A stretch of 64,000 bases of DNA from Chaetorhynchus papuensis. Lineage: Eukaryota; Chordata; Aves; Passeriformes; Rhipiduridae. The position numbers and the translations under genes were made by a program. The first letter of the stretch is position 1. Each line of letters begins with the position of its first letter. The notes beneath the pieces were generated by a model that did not search any database, was not told the origin of the DNA, and was given only the letters and a program-made list of their open reading frames with translations. The stretch is from contig VWYX01000014.1 in the NCBI GenBank assembly GCA_013396525.1, positions 1,736,001 through 1,800,000 on the forward strand, written 5' to 3'. This document shows positions 34,701 through 49,700 of this stretch, one piece after another.

Positions 34701-37700
34701 AGTTATTTAAGGAGATGTAGTAGTGAATATAAATGTTTATCTTAGATTGGTTTTTCATATTTTTACTTATCATATTCAGTTAAAAAAGAGTGAGCAAAAT
34801 TTCCAAACAGTCCTGAGCAACACATCTGGTTTGGACTGAGTAGTAAATTAAATGCCTTCTTGCTTGTTTTTGATGAATTATTTCAGAGCTGTTGGGAAAG
34901 CATTAGAAAATGACAAACTGCACACGGTCTGAACAGCAGAGCACACACTTTACCCACAGTGTCCTGCTAATGCATCTCATTTTTACATAGGGGTGACAAC
35001 TTCTAGATAATGGAACTCTTGCTGACTTCTGGGCCCTGTACCTTCTTTTTTCTAGGTTGAAGTGCCAAGATAGCACACTAATTACAAGTGTTTATGTTAA
35101 ACAGAACAGTTACCTGATAACTTCCCAACTCTGGCCTCCTTTCTTCTATTCTTGTCTTAACAAGATGGCTGTTAACTTGTAAAAATAGCCATGAACTAGT
35201 TTGTGAGCAGTGCTGTATGATAAGCACGTAGAGGTCTACCTTTAAGATAATTCATGATGTCATCATTACATTAATAGGATTAAGATTGTGAATCTGTAAT
35301 GATGCATTTGTTCAACTTCTTCCCTATTAACTTTCACATCACAGTTTCTACAAGGAGAGACTGGATGCAAATTCTCTTCCATTTTTACAGCAGCCTAGAT
35401 ACGGAACTCTGATTAAGACTGATTTTGAAAGAGTGGCTGCTCTTCCTGCCAGCACAATTCATCACTTTTTTCTTGCCTTTCATTTCAGAGGTGTGAACTA
35501 CCTTCAGAGTTGTTGATAATGGTATCCTGTTCTCTCATTAAAAACAAATTATGAGGCAATGTATGACTGAAATACTGTTAGGCATATAGATAGCAAATTA
35601 ACACAGACATGCAGTTTAAATTTACATTAATACAGCCTTACCTGAAGCATAATCCCTTTGTGGTAGACTTGGCGGTGGCTTTTTTTTAAGCCTGTAAATT
35701 ATAATTATTACATTTATGATCTCATAATTAACATTCACTAGAAGGGAGCATTAGCCAGACACGTTAAAAAGCTGATAACAAAAGATACCTGCAGCTGAAG
35801 AAATACAGATTACCATCACAGATGCTTAGTAAATAGCTGTAGAAGAATGCTTTGAAAAGCTAGAAACTGATAAAAAATTAAAATAGAATCTGAGATTTTA
35901 ATATATTTTTTTCACTAAGAGCATATGTTGAAAGGACAGCTTCCTTGCTCACCCCCCATCCTCCTCATTTCCAGAAAGAGATAAGATAGGGGGCAGAAAT
36001 AAATGATGATCTATTGGAAAATGAAAATCTGTTCAGGTTCACAGAGGCTTTACTAAGACTATGGCACAAGAAAGTGGTGTAGCACTCTCCATTCATATTT
36101 TTAGCACTATAATTTTGCATGCACTTTATTTGCTGATTAATATTTAAATGTATACCAGGTCTCTCAGTGAAAGATTCTACTTTTTATTGTTTTATGATGT
36201 TATGTCCCTTTTTTGGTAAAAACTGTTACAAGTGAGTCTAAAGATAATTTGTAGAAATACTGAAAGGATCTTTATGGCTATACAGGTTCATATGTATATG
36301 CATGTAGATATATTTAGCAAGCAGGATTACACATACATGTGTAAACACACACACATATATATGTGTGTGTATTCATGTATACTCCTCCTTACTAAGTTGC
36401 AGCTGTCCAAAGAAGACACTGAATTACAGACAGTTGAATTATTTCACTACCCTGTAATGAAAGAGAAGAATTTGGGTTTAAAGTCAAGATAAACAGTGCA
36501 TGTGTGAAGTCTGAGGCCAGACTGATGCCTCTGCAGAGGGAAAAAACCTACAGCCCTTTGTTTTTTGTAGCCAGAGAAAACATTAAGATAATTAATGACA
36601 TTAAAATTACTCTTTAAAGTGACTTTTGAACACTGTCAGACAGTTCCCTGTAGCACTGATGAGACCTCACCATGGACCTGAAGCTTTGACCACTGAACTG
36701 ATGACTTCACTCATTCTTTGGTCAGGTCCTAACAAATTCATTTGCAAAAATAAGCAAATAATTAAAAAATAAAAAATCCCTGAAGACTTTACAATGTTTT
36801 TTTGGGATCTCTGAGCAATAGTGTTTGCAAATGTTGCTTTACCACAAGAATTTGACACTCAGTATGTAGGTCCGGAGCTTGCTGCCTAGGTATCATTGTT
36901 CAGGTACCACTGTAACTCAGCGTGGTGACATGCTGGCACTACCTCATCAACTTACAAACTTTATCTGTCTGTTTTGAGAAATGTTTTGGCTACTTCTGAG
37001 TTGAATTAATGGAATTCTGTTGTTCAGATAGTCACCAAAACCATCCCATGCACATACATGAATCAATGAATAAATGGTGAGGGCATTGCTAAAACTCAAA
37101 AAAGCCCAAACCCCCCCAGACAAACAAAAGTAAAACCAGGAAGATTATTTTTGCAATGTTAACCTGCTTTGTTCATGGCTAACAACACTAATGATGGATA
37201 GCTACCTCCTCAGAGGTTTTAACTTCCTGCACCATAATATAACTTAGTGTACAAACAGTAAATTAAAAAGCATTCTCAACAGCCCTGCTCTGGTCTTTTG
37301 TCCAGGTTAGCACAGCCATGTTAGAAAGAAAATCCCAGGGCCACTGCCAGGGCTCATCTCAGGTCTTAGGGAGGGGAGACCAAGACCTCTTGTTGTATTT
37401 TGCAACATGCCTACCATGAGTTGTTCAGAAACGGTGGAGACTTGGAAAACAGTGGAGCTGAGGCAACAGTAAGAGGCTGTCTGTGTCATGGTATAAAGTA
37501 CATGGCTTTAGCAACATCACACATTTCTGTGCTGCTGAGCAGAAATCTTCCACACTTGGTACCAGGCCCTGTAAATCCTGGCAGTGGCCCTGGCAGAAAG
37601 TGTAAATACGTTATAACGAAAGCACACGAGGCACAGAACAGAGGTCTGTGTCTAAGCAGCCTATCATGCTACGGTGCAGCTGTGGAATAGCATACCGATC

Positions 37701-40700
37701 CCAAGTATCTTTCCCAGTTTTGCAAATTAAGGCCACTTGTTCATTTTGGAACCTGAATATCAATAGAAGAAAAGAAATAATGTTTCTGTCACTGAGCTGA
37801 AACAGTTCACGGCCACATCTATATTTGCTAGAGTCTTTTCAAATATGTTACTTATTCAAACATTCAAATCCACTTAAAAAGTAGTTTTCACTGTACTGGT
37901 ATGATTTTCTGAGTGTCAGAACTGGAATCCAAGGTCTTCTGAAGTCAGCTGGAGCTTCACTTTACGGGAGCCAGAACTTTACCCAATGTGCAAACCACAA
38001 CACAAGCTCATCAAAAGACACAACCCTATGCCAAGGCGTGGTTACCCAGCTATTGCAGACACTGACCTCCTTATCCACACAGATCCCTGCAGAATGGCAA
38101 CTGACTCTGTCCTGTTCCCCAAAGTTAATGAGAAAGGACTGGAAGAATCAAATGCCATCCAACTGAGCGTGCATATTTAAATGCGTTTAATCCTAGTACA
38201 CACATTGTAGCTTCAACAAATAACCAGGTAGCACTTGAGACATTTCATATAATGGGTTATAGATGCCTCTCACACAAGAACAGAATGCAGGGTACAGAAA
38301 TTCAGAACAACTTATAAGACAGTAAATTATTCCATTTTAAAACAATGTATTCCAAGGTTTTGCCCTGTAATATGCTGAGCTTGTTCCAACAAAACATTTA
38401 GGCATCTGCTTAACTTTTCTCACATATGTGGTCCTGTAGGAACTGCAAATATTAATGACATACTTCGAATTTGTAGCACATTTTTGTTTTCCTGCATTAA
38501 GTGAAGAATTTTAAAATAAACTCTGCAGCAGAGGTCTGGGTGTTTTACTCTAGCAATGCTTGTTTTTAGAGGCTACACCCAGAAAAATAACCAAACATAT
38601 GTATTAGTAGCCCTTTACATGTAGCACTTAAATTTTCCCACAGGTGCATTTCCCCACTAGTGTTTCTCCTCACTCTCCCAGCATTTAAGATATGCCTGAA
38701 AACTCTTTGTTTTCAAAAGTCCTTTGTTTTTTGTATTATTAAGTCTTTACAACGTCCACTCCCTCTTAGGAGCCATTTTAACATAATAGTTTTTACAAAA
38801 ATTATATTGATTATCTTTTCTGAGTTGAGTATTTATAGTAGGTATTATCTTTAAGTGCACTGGATCATCACACTTGTGATTAAACAATAAATTAGTTTAA
38901 CTTTGCCAGAAGCATTTTCAGAGTTCCAAAATGTGTGATGTGAACAGATAAACTTTTCCTGAACTGTGTTCTCATGACCTAGTGGAATACTTTGTTACAG
39001 ATTTGGAATTATGTGGGAATTGTACAAGATAAAACTAAACTGAAAGGATTTGGGGTTTTTTTGAAAGTCTTATTACTACTCTTTCACACATGTTCTTACA
39101 TTGTAGTATGGCAGTTACAGTAATAAAAATCTTGACACTCAAAACACTCTATTCAGCTACACAGTGATTTTCATGTTTCTTCAGAATTACAGTTAAAATC
39201 AGGTATTATACTTTTTCCTGTTTTCTTTATCTAAGTGTGGTACAGCTTGATTTAAGTACTTTCTCACATTGTTTGGTTCATAAAATATCACTTTTCCCTC
39301 TGCCAAGGGTTTGATCATGAAGTCTTTTAGCTGGAGCTTTGCAGGTTGAAGAGACACCTAATGACATAGCAACTATTTTTCTGCCTAAACTTACTGCCTA
39401 AATTATAAATGGTGGAAAAAAATGGACCACACAAATCTGAAGCAAAGACTTACCCAACTAAAAAGCTGGGTAAAGCATCTGTGGTTCATTTTTCAGGTCA
39501 CATGGCAAGTGTTCAAGAAATGGACTTATTTGGATAGCATGCACTCAGAAATACGACTGCAAGAGCATGATTTCTGATGGCTTTGTGGAGGATGTGATTT
39601 TACAACAAGGTGAATAAATTGAACTTCCTGTTTCTTATTCAACACAGTAGGTCAGCACAAACCAAAACTTTAGGGTGAAGCCCTGACTTTGCTGTACATG
39701 CAGTGTTGTCTTTTAGCATCAGCTTCAGCAGAGCCAGGATTCCACTGAGCAAAGCCTAGAGGCTTAAAGCTTATGATTTACAGATGAGTGCTATGCCTTT
39801 ACGGCGTGTTTCAAGCACAGGCAACCATCCTGCATCATGAAACCTATGATTTCTCTGCTTCCCTGTTTTGTATTACCAAAGACGTGAATAAGAAAAGATG
39901 CCCCCAGCTCTCATTGTTTATACAATGCTGGCTACACTCATTGCTTCTACACCTGAGTACATAATCCTCCTTGACACCGTGATCTGCACAGCAGCTGAGA
40001 CTCAGTGTTGTAAACAGTGTTGCATGTGATTAAGGGCAAGCAGGTGACTGCTATCCTGCAGTGGCCAATATTTTTACTGCCAGCACATGTTGAGTCAGAA
40101 TGGGGAACTAACAGGAATTTTTAAGCAATGAAAAAACAACCTGTCAATTTCTTTCCTGTTACCAGGACTGCTTTCAGCCTGCTTTCTACAAACTTTCAAG
40201 ACACACAGGGATAGTAGATTAATTCCTCCCCACCTGTACCCCACAGATGAACTACACTGGAGAGCAACAGTCTTGATGCAAGAACTTTTACGTTTCTGCA
40301 TAATCAAGAACAAATCCGGATTTTAGAAGTGTTTTAACAAATACTGCTAGTAAGTCCAAAGTTTTTAATGAATATTTGATAATTCTTTCAATATGTGTAG
40401 CAGAGGCTTACCATATACATCTGTGTGATAACTTTAGGCTTCAGATAAGCAAGTACACTATTTGAATTCTCTAAAATTATTTCTACTTATGATAGGTTTG
40501 ATTTTGATTTTTTTCCCCAGCATATGGATGAATCTATGCTACATAAAGCCCATTTAAAATAAATTTTTTCCTGCTTCAGTCATATTTAGAACTTCGACAT
40601 TTAATAAATTAATCCTTTAACTGAAATGGAAGTAGTGATCAACTGGATAACCGTGTGTTTTAGAAAAAGCATCTACAATCAAAAAAAGCCCCCAAAGGGT

Positions 40701-43700
40701 GCATAGGGAGGAACACAGCCAGCTCTAATTCTATAAAGCTTAGCACCTCTTGTACATGTCCTTATCAGTGTTGTCAACTCATGCTTTTATTGCAAGTCTC
40801 ATCTGGGTTCAAGACTTGAGCTCTGAAGTCACGTGCAAATATTGGAAATTCTTCAATTTTTAAAAACTAAATTCCTGATCTTCATAACTGCAGAAAAGAT
40901 TAATATGACCCAGACGAATCACAGTAGTATCAGAAAGATTATTATGTTTTTATACCTCAGTTTGTGTTCTTATAACTTGGAGAGTCGACATGTGAGCTTT
41001 GTGCTGCAGTCACACTTTAAGAGAGTTTTTATGAGTCTGCTCTTCTTTATTTTATTTATTTTTTGATCTCTAGTGAATCAAAGAATTGCAGTGCTATAGC
41101 AGCTATCTTGTCTCTGACACTTAATGATGACCTTCCCAGCTTCTGCTACTTTTGGTTCATGCCACTTCTCCCTTTTCTGTTCTTCCCCTCTTACTCTCTA
41201 GGAAGGACACACGATCAGAGCAACTGATTAACAACAGAATTAACATTCAGGCAACTATGGGAGACACTTTGTAGCCTCAAATTATAAACCTTAGATGCTT
41301 CTGTTGTTTCTGTCATCTGCTTTCCTCCCTGAGGCTTTTGAATTGAGCCCACTGGAACATTATTAATTACACTTAAACAGCTATTGTGAAGTAAGAAGCC
41401 ACCTTTTATTAAAAGGCAACAACTGTAAGAAAGCCTCTTTAACCCCCTCCCCTCCAAACCCCACCAAAAGCCTTGACAGCTCAGCAGCTCTTCCCTGTGA
41501 ACAGGTCCCAGGTGAAAATGAGTTTTTTGTAGATGGGTGGTGAACACAGCAGTCACTGTGTTAAAAACAAAAACACACTTAAATTAAATTAAAACCCCAA
41601 GTAGTTGAACGAGGGTCATTTTAAGGGAAAATATCCTTTTGTGCTTGTGGAAATAAGTAAGTACACCAAGTGACTGTGATTAAGTGTGAATTGCAGCAAT
41701 TTTAGAGTGAAAGAGGATGAGTAAAGGGAAAAAGTTATCTCAAAAGTCTATCTGATATATCAGGTGTTTTACCATCAGAGCCTGCTCAAGGTCTGTCGAC
41801 AGAAACACAGCTGTGAAAATGAGAGCACAAAGGAGGGCTTGGAGCCCATGATTACTCCTCCTGCCTGGAGAACAGGAGAGCCAGGCAGTCCTGCTGCTCC
41901 TAGGAGTGCATCCCCCTCCTCTGGCAGCTGCCCCACAAACCAGCCCTGCCTGGGCTGGCAGCAGGGGCAAAAGCTGAGCCAGCCTGGCTTTCCAGAGCTC
42001 TTGCATAGCCAAACCAGGCAGGGCCCTTCTGCTTCTGCCAATAGCTGACTGATAGTTTCATATATACCGAGAATGAGCTGTTTCCCTTGAACTGAGCCAT
42101 CATGGTCCCTCTTTAGGGACAATTTAAAACAACATTTCCATGTGTCTTTTATGTACAAGAGCTGTATTTCTCAAATTTAATATGGTTGTCCTGGAAACAC
42201 TGCAGATAGGGTGAAGTAATTAACTTCTAAAAGCACTTAATACTTTTGTTGCCAATGACCCATGTAAAGAAAGACATCTGAATGAAAACATCGCATCCAA
42301 ATGGAATTTCAATGCACATGAGCTGTTGCATTAAGAAAAGTGTGCTAAACAGCTAATTGCTTTAAATAGATGTTTGACTGGAAACAGTGAATAGTGTACT
42401 CATTTGACAAGGATGCAGAATTACTGGAATTTTTTCTATGTATAAATACACATGAATATTTTATGATACTTTCATGCACGTGACACCAATCTGCATGTTG
42501 TTCCTCACATCATACTGGAATAAGGGTGCTAGGTAATGCTGGATTTTGTTTTATGAGACCAAAACACAGGAGTACTTAGCATTTTTATGGGAATTTTAAG
42601 CATGATGTCTGACCAGTTGGTTCAAGGTGGAGCTCAAATTCAACTTAATGGCAGCAGGAAGCCTAAACAGTTGCCTAAGGAGAAAGGCACACATGCAAAC
42701 AAGCAGTGACCATTCCCAGCGAACATTCAAGAAAAAGGCTCTTCACTCAAATACTGGGATTTTTCCACGCTACAAACACAACCTATCATTGGTCTCCAGT
42801 TCTGCAACTACTTTATGATAGTCTTAATACTGATGACAATTCTGCACGTTGCAGTCTGAGCCGAAGCTCTTTACATACACTGAAGTACATCCCTCTGGAA
42901 TGACATGGTCCCAGCACCAAAGTATTACACACCACTATGCTCACAATCCAAACTTCCCCACATTGATAGAACTATGGATTGGCATTGCAACTTACTTTTT
43001 GAATTTGTTTATTATCCCACTTTCATTTTTCTTGATATCATGCACCATCTTTTGAAGCTTCCTGTAAGATATGAAACAAAGCCAGCGTTAAATTACCAAG
43101 TGAACAGCCATTAATATAAATTAAGAAAAATATGCTTAATATATCTTCAATAAGTAGTTTAATTGTTAAATCATTTGTGCATGAGCTTTTCCTCCCTTTT
43201 TAAGAGCTCTTTAGCATTATTTGTGTTATCGTTCTTCTTAATACAATTACGTACAGTATAAACAATCAATTTAAGAGTAAGTGCATCACGAAAAAATAAA
43301 CCATTGCCTAAATTGATAGTTTAGAATATTTAAATTTATTTAAACATTTTATCTAGAACTGACTTTACAACACTGTACGGCTATAATGAGGATGTCCTCT
43401 GATTTCTTAAATATAATGAGAATCATGGACAAATAATTCACAAGCACATATTTAACTCCTGCTGAATACTCAAACTATTAATTTACAGCAAAATGATACA
43501 GTGCTAATATAAAGAAATGAATTACTTATAGTTGTGAGAAACAGGTGTACAACAAAATGCTCCAAAATTTCCAACAACGTACTACACCTATAAGAGTGGC
43601 TTGGATTATTATCTAAACTAACCAGATACATGAAATCTGAGGTGAAAAGCTCAGAAGAACTTCTGCTTTTCTGTTGTATTTGTTGAGTTTTTTTTCCTAA

Positions 43701-46700
43701 CAGATTCAGCTTCTGGTTCTGCTTGAAACATCACAAATAGCCATCATCTGCAGTTTGCTGTTCCTGTGTTGTGCCCCAGCTGGCACCTGGCAGTGTCTAT
43801 AAATGAAAAGTAATGAGGAATGAAAAGAATGAGAGGAGATCTAAATGGTTTAGTTCTAGTTTGGGGAGAATTGTTGTCTGCAAGTGCTTGTGTTTCTTTC
43901 AGAAAGGCTTGCCAGACTTCAATTAGGGATGCATGTCAGCATCAGTTACATTTCTTTTGCTGTTTGTCAGAGATAGGACTCAAACACCACCACCACCAAA
44001 AACCTAATTGTAGATTTCTGTCTGAATATTGCTTATTGCTCAGCACTGACATTAATATATCTTTATATGAGCAAAATTATGGCTTTATTTTGAGAAAAGC
44101 TGGGCTTTTTTCTCATTACTGCTTTTATTCTATATTGTCATTTAGTTGCTAAAAAAATCCTCACACATGCATGCAAATAAAATCCACCACAACACTGATA
44201 AGCACAAGTACCTGAATTAGCTGGCTTTTTATTTGATTATATTTAGGTGAATTGATTAGAGCATCATGGCAGTTCCATGAGTCTTGAATAAGGCTATCAT
44301 TTAAAAGATCATTTTATTACGTATTTCTATCAAAAAGGTGCATTTAAATTAGAGTTAATCACATGCACTGATGCTATTATGATATTTTTTCCATGCAGAA
44401 GGACTGAAATCAAAACATTCCTATTTTTTGCATAGTCAGATTTCTTAAAAATCTGTGTCTCTTAGTCCTTATTCTTTTTATGGAGGCATTTAGGTTTCTA
44501 ATTACAACTTTGATAAATTAGAGAGTACTCAATACGCCTTTGTGTGAATTTTTTCAGTCTCTAAAGTTACGTAGCTCTTACAGGAGTTGTTAGAACACTT
44601 ATTTGTTGCCCCTGGAGAATTTAATTTGCCTGAAGCCTGTGAGAGTAAGCAGATAACCGGTACACTAAGTGGGAAGTGTAGGAAGTCATCAAGCACAGCT
44701 GATCTCCAGTTCAAGTGGAATCCCCTTTGACCCGTAGAGTTGAACGAGCTGCAAAAACCAGTCTGTCCAGTTAGCTGGAGGCTGAAATTTCTGAGGTGCC
44801 AGGCCATATAAGAGACAACAACTGAGAAGTTTTACTGATTTGTTTGTTACTGAAAAGTTTTTCTGTCTGATTTGTGATCTTAGAGAGACAGAAGAAAAAA
44901 TGAGAGTCAGATAGAAAAGTCTATGGCACGAGGGTTCTCCAGATCTTAAGGGACTCAACCCTGAGCCCAAAGGCCATTCCAGAGTGATGAGGAAAGTGAA
45001 GCACAGAAGGGCATTTATACACCTAAAGTTTTGACTGAATCTACATATCTGACTAGCACTAAAATACTTGTATGGCTCTCAAATACTTGAGATTATACTC
45101 CAAGTAAACAGGTTTGTTGTGAGAGGACCTTACCAGAGCAGCAGCCCCGAGAGTACCTGGGAAATGGAGGCTCCCATGGCCCAGTGTAGGCAGCCCTTGC
45201 AACAGGTACATAACTATAACCCTCTTTCTTCACAACACGTCTGAGTCAGGACCTTATTACCACCTAATGTTTATTCTCTAGTGTTCTCTTGGCATGAGCA
45301 GATGCTAGAAATACTCAAGGACCTCCATCAACTAGTACTCTAAATGAAAATTATGAGTAACACTTGTCTTACTTTGCATTGCATATAATTAAAGATAATC
45401 AAGAGGTAAAACTTTAAGTTGCTTCTTTAACTACAAGCTCCAACTCTTCATTAAACCTGCTTGGGATCTTTTTATGCAAAATCAGGTGTGTTACTGCTAA
45501 TCTTTGAAAACACATTTCAGCAATAGATATTTTGAGATACAGTGTAATTGTAACTGGTATAGACTGGATGGGACCCTTTGATCAGGATCTCCTAGCACAC
45601 AGAATAGATTTTCAAAGTTCTGCAGGTAATGTTTGGAAGTATAGGCTGTAGGTGCTTCTAAAAAGTTTTAGGTTTCTTACATATACATTAGAAATTCTAC
45701 ATGTTGGAAGGAATAACAGTAAAAGACAGAAACCTAAAATAAAACAGTTTTTAGCCCTGCATTGCTATTTTTCATATCTTATCAATTTGAAACTCCAGTA
45801 ATTCAGAATTACCAGATCTGTTGACAAAGGGGTCACTAGCTGTGAAACGGATGTGAAGGAAGGCGGGAAGTTTTACTGTTGTAAATACCATACATCCTGA
45901 AAGAAGGATTTGCTGCGTATTTGCAAAATACCTTGCTGCACTCAAGGACTGGCAGAGCTGCCTTGGGATAAAACAAAATGAAACACACCCACCCTCTCTT
46001 TGATCTGGTCACAGCTCAGCTTATGAGGAACAGGAGATGATGAAGGGAGGATGATGAGTAGACCTGGCCTGTGACACATCCCCACCTTCAAACATCACCT
46101 GGAAGCCTTTGGCTCTTTTGCTTACACTCCTTCCTACAAAAGCTTTCCAAAGGTAAAATAATTTTTAAAGAGAAAAATGAAGAAGAATAAAGTGCGTAAC
46201 AAGTTTCCAACTCGGATGTGAGATGAGGTAGAGAGTCCCCAGACTTGAGAAAGAGAAGTCTGTCTTAATTTCAGACAGATTTGCATAATATGGAATTCTC
46301 CAAACATTTAAACTAGTTTTTGAGAAATTGTATTTGTGGGTATTATAAATCTGTGAAGACATTTACCAATATATAGTATGCAATATGTGTATTATGGCTC
46401 AGAGCAGTCAGCATGAGCGGCTCCCCAGTGGTCAGGACCTGTCCCTGCTCCTGGAAGCAGGGAGGGATCTCCCATGTGGATGAGCAGCACAGTTCACCCC
46501 CAGTGAATCCAGTACTTTGCACCTTCAGTGCACACAGTGCTTGTCAGTGTTTATCTGTACAGCTGCCTCTGGCACATGGGGAGTGACAGCCCAGAGCAGG
46601 AGTATTTTGCAGGGTCTCTGGAGTAGGCAGAGGGACACAATTGCTTCAGGGTGTCTGGCTGGGAGCATTTGCACCTGAGAGGGGTCCTGCTAATGTTTTT

Positions 46701-49700
46701 GCAAACAGGGCTGACTGCAGCATCAGTGGGGAGTGGTAGCAAAACAGAAACTAATTTTAAATGATTTACAGGAAATTTTCTCTATTACAAGCCTACCTAT
46801 TTCTGTTCATCTGGGGGATGAGAATTATACCTTCTTAAATTTCTGGCATTTACAGGACTGTCTGAATTATCTGTTTTGCCTCTTGAAAAATCCCCACCTG
46901 TACTCACAAACCAGTTTTTAGTTAAAGAAGAGCAGACTTTGGAACATGATATACTCACATGTTTGCTAGGGCAGCTTTGCAAGCAATATTGACACATTCA
47001 ACATTAAGGGACCCATATGTTCTTTCTCCTCCTCCTAACAACAGTTAGATCTTTAACTGATGAAGCTGAATTGGTTTTAAAATAGTAAAAATAATTAAAA
47101 AAAATAAACACACTGAATCAGAAAATTTGCATGCCAATTGCAGTTCTTATACATTTTTGGATACATCTGTTTCTCACTGACAGGACAACCTGTAGTTCTG
47201 TGCCTAGAGAGTCACATTTTCTCAAGATTACTACATCCATTCACTTAAAGTAAGACTGTGGGTAGGTGTAGCACCCACTTTTGTCTTAAGAAAGGCAGAT
47301 CACATTTTAACAAAAAAATTTTGTTTCTCAAGGTTTTTGTTTGTTTGTTTGGGTTCTTTTTTAGGCAAATTCAATTATTTTGCATTAGAAACCTAGAATG
47401 GGTTTTAGTAAGTGCAAATTTAGATTTGAAACAAAAAATATCCAAAAATACCCACTTGCCTCAGCTATAAAGTTTTACAAGAAAGAACCACAAAACATAA
47501 AGCAAGGATGAGTGTAATGGAATTTGGAGAATAAAAGCTAAGTTATTAGAAGATGAAAACCAAAACTCAAAGAGCAGAAAATTAAAAATTATTATAGCTA
47601 CCTCTGTTAATTAAAAATCCCCCACATTAAAATATGAAACTAAGGAAAGAACAGCATGTCCAGACTCCTCCTTTATGGCTTCTCACAGCACAATTATTCC
47701 ACCACCTTCTCGCCAGCTGGTCTTTGTTTTGTGTTTCTATTATCCTTCAGTTTTGTAAACAGCTATGCAGGTGACCAAATTAAGAAAGGAAGTTATCGTT
47801 TCTGAAAAAGGGGATGACTCCTGCTTCCTTTTTGGGGGTAGGGGGTGGGAAACCTGCTTACCTAGAAGGGGATTTGTGAAAGTACCACTTGAGATTTTGA
47901 AAAGCATTTTTTTGTTATGTTGAATATCTTATGTTGAAATATCTTGTCAAACTGAATTAACAAACTAGAAAAGTACCACCTTTCCTATGCCAGGCTTCCA
48001 TGAAAGCAATGCCCGTGACATGGTCTTTGTGGAAGAACACGCATTTTGATGAACTGGGTGTCTTCCTAAGATGTATTCTCGTATTACTTGTCAGTTTCGT
48101 GCCTCAACGACAGTGAAATTAAATGTTATAAAACAACTCGACTGCCTTCCACCTCCCTTCTAATTTCTTGGTAGAAAGCAAAAATAAATACCAAGTATAG
48201 AAAGCATCTAATTCTTCATCAGACCTCCTTCAGGTGCTTCAGATCTCCACCTGCACGCACCCTTATACCATAGGCTACCTGGAACAGCAAGAGTGGGAGT
48301 CCTTTGCAAGGAAATGCCAGGTGGAATCAGCCACCTGGGTCAGAGTTAGTGTTTTCAATCGCTGTGATATGTGTAAAATGCATAAAAATGTGCAAGAGAG
48401 ACAGCTGAATCCTTGAGGTGCAGTCAGATAAACCACTTCAGTAACTACTAGTCCAAGGTAGGGCCTTACAACCCCTCATCCACTCTGGGGTCTTATCCAC
48501 CCCCTGCAATGGCTTTCATGATGGGAGAAGAGGAAGTTTGGAGCTGGAGGTGGCAACCTGTGACACCAAACCATCCAAGGCACTGAGCCTTTGATCTTTA
48601 TCTGTAAAGCTATCTCAAAGCTGAGAAGAAAAGTTCAAAGAGGTTTGCTTATCAGGAGAAGTCAATTACAGCTACCTATCTGAGAAGAAGAAGGAAGAAG
48701 GAATTGTTTTCTCCCATGTTTGGGAGATGCAAAAGGGGAAATGACTACAGTAATTTTGACAAGAGTGTTGATTTTTTTAAAAAGTCTCAAAAACATCCTA
48801 TTCTGCTCACTTTTGAATCATCCACTATTTTGCCTAAAGGCAAACCCCATAGTTAGAGCAGGTGTGTGTTTACGTGGTACACACAGAAGCACAGAAAGGC
48901 TAACTGATTATATTTTTCATCTTCATGCGCCCTCTACGTAATCTTTACAAAAACGCTGACAGTCCTCCTTGTGCTGGTAAGTACTAATATTCACTGAGTA
49001 AATAAAAAATGTAACATATAAAGGGATAATACATCCGTGACAGAAATCATTCCTAACATGAAAGCAAAGAGTCTAAGTACTTTGAGGTGATTGGGAGTTC
49101 TGCATATTGAAAGAACCCATTCTAAGCATTTGAATTTGGCTGGAAACAAACAAACAAACCCACACACTCCAGGGTTTGGACACCTCTTCCCTCTTATCCA
49201 GATTGCTCTTCCCTTTATCCCAACTGAATAATAGTGATACCATAAGGAATACAGAAAATAATTAGATATTATGATGTGTAAGTGAATTTCATGTCACTTT
49301 TTGACATAAAAGGTAGAGGATATTTTCTGTTGTGTAACTGACCTGCTCTGTTTTGAGCCTTTTTTTTTTTTGTTTTTGGTTAACTGATCTCTTTTTTGCA
49401 CCAGCTCTCTGGTTAAGTTAACGCATTATAAAACAAAAAAACACATACAGAAGCCACATTCCCAAGACTTACTCCACTTTTCTGAAAGGTTTTCAAGCAG
49501 CAGGAGGAAGATCAACACATTAGGCTCTAAAATACAGTTCCAGTTAAAACTGAGTGCTGTACCTCCCTGAAGGATTAGTTCTCTACAGCCTGATTGCTCA
49601 AGGAGAGCCAGGGCAGAAATTTAAAAGAGTTAAGTGGCTTTTATATTTTAACAAGAAGAGGAACGAGAAAGTCATTGCAGGGAAATGAATAAAGACAGGA

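Noticed and set aside
41071..41100. GTGAATCAAAGAATTGCAG, weakly like the reversed 3' tail of CR1
   Set aside because: No further CR1 homology follows, so chance similarity is more likely.
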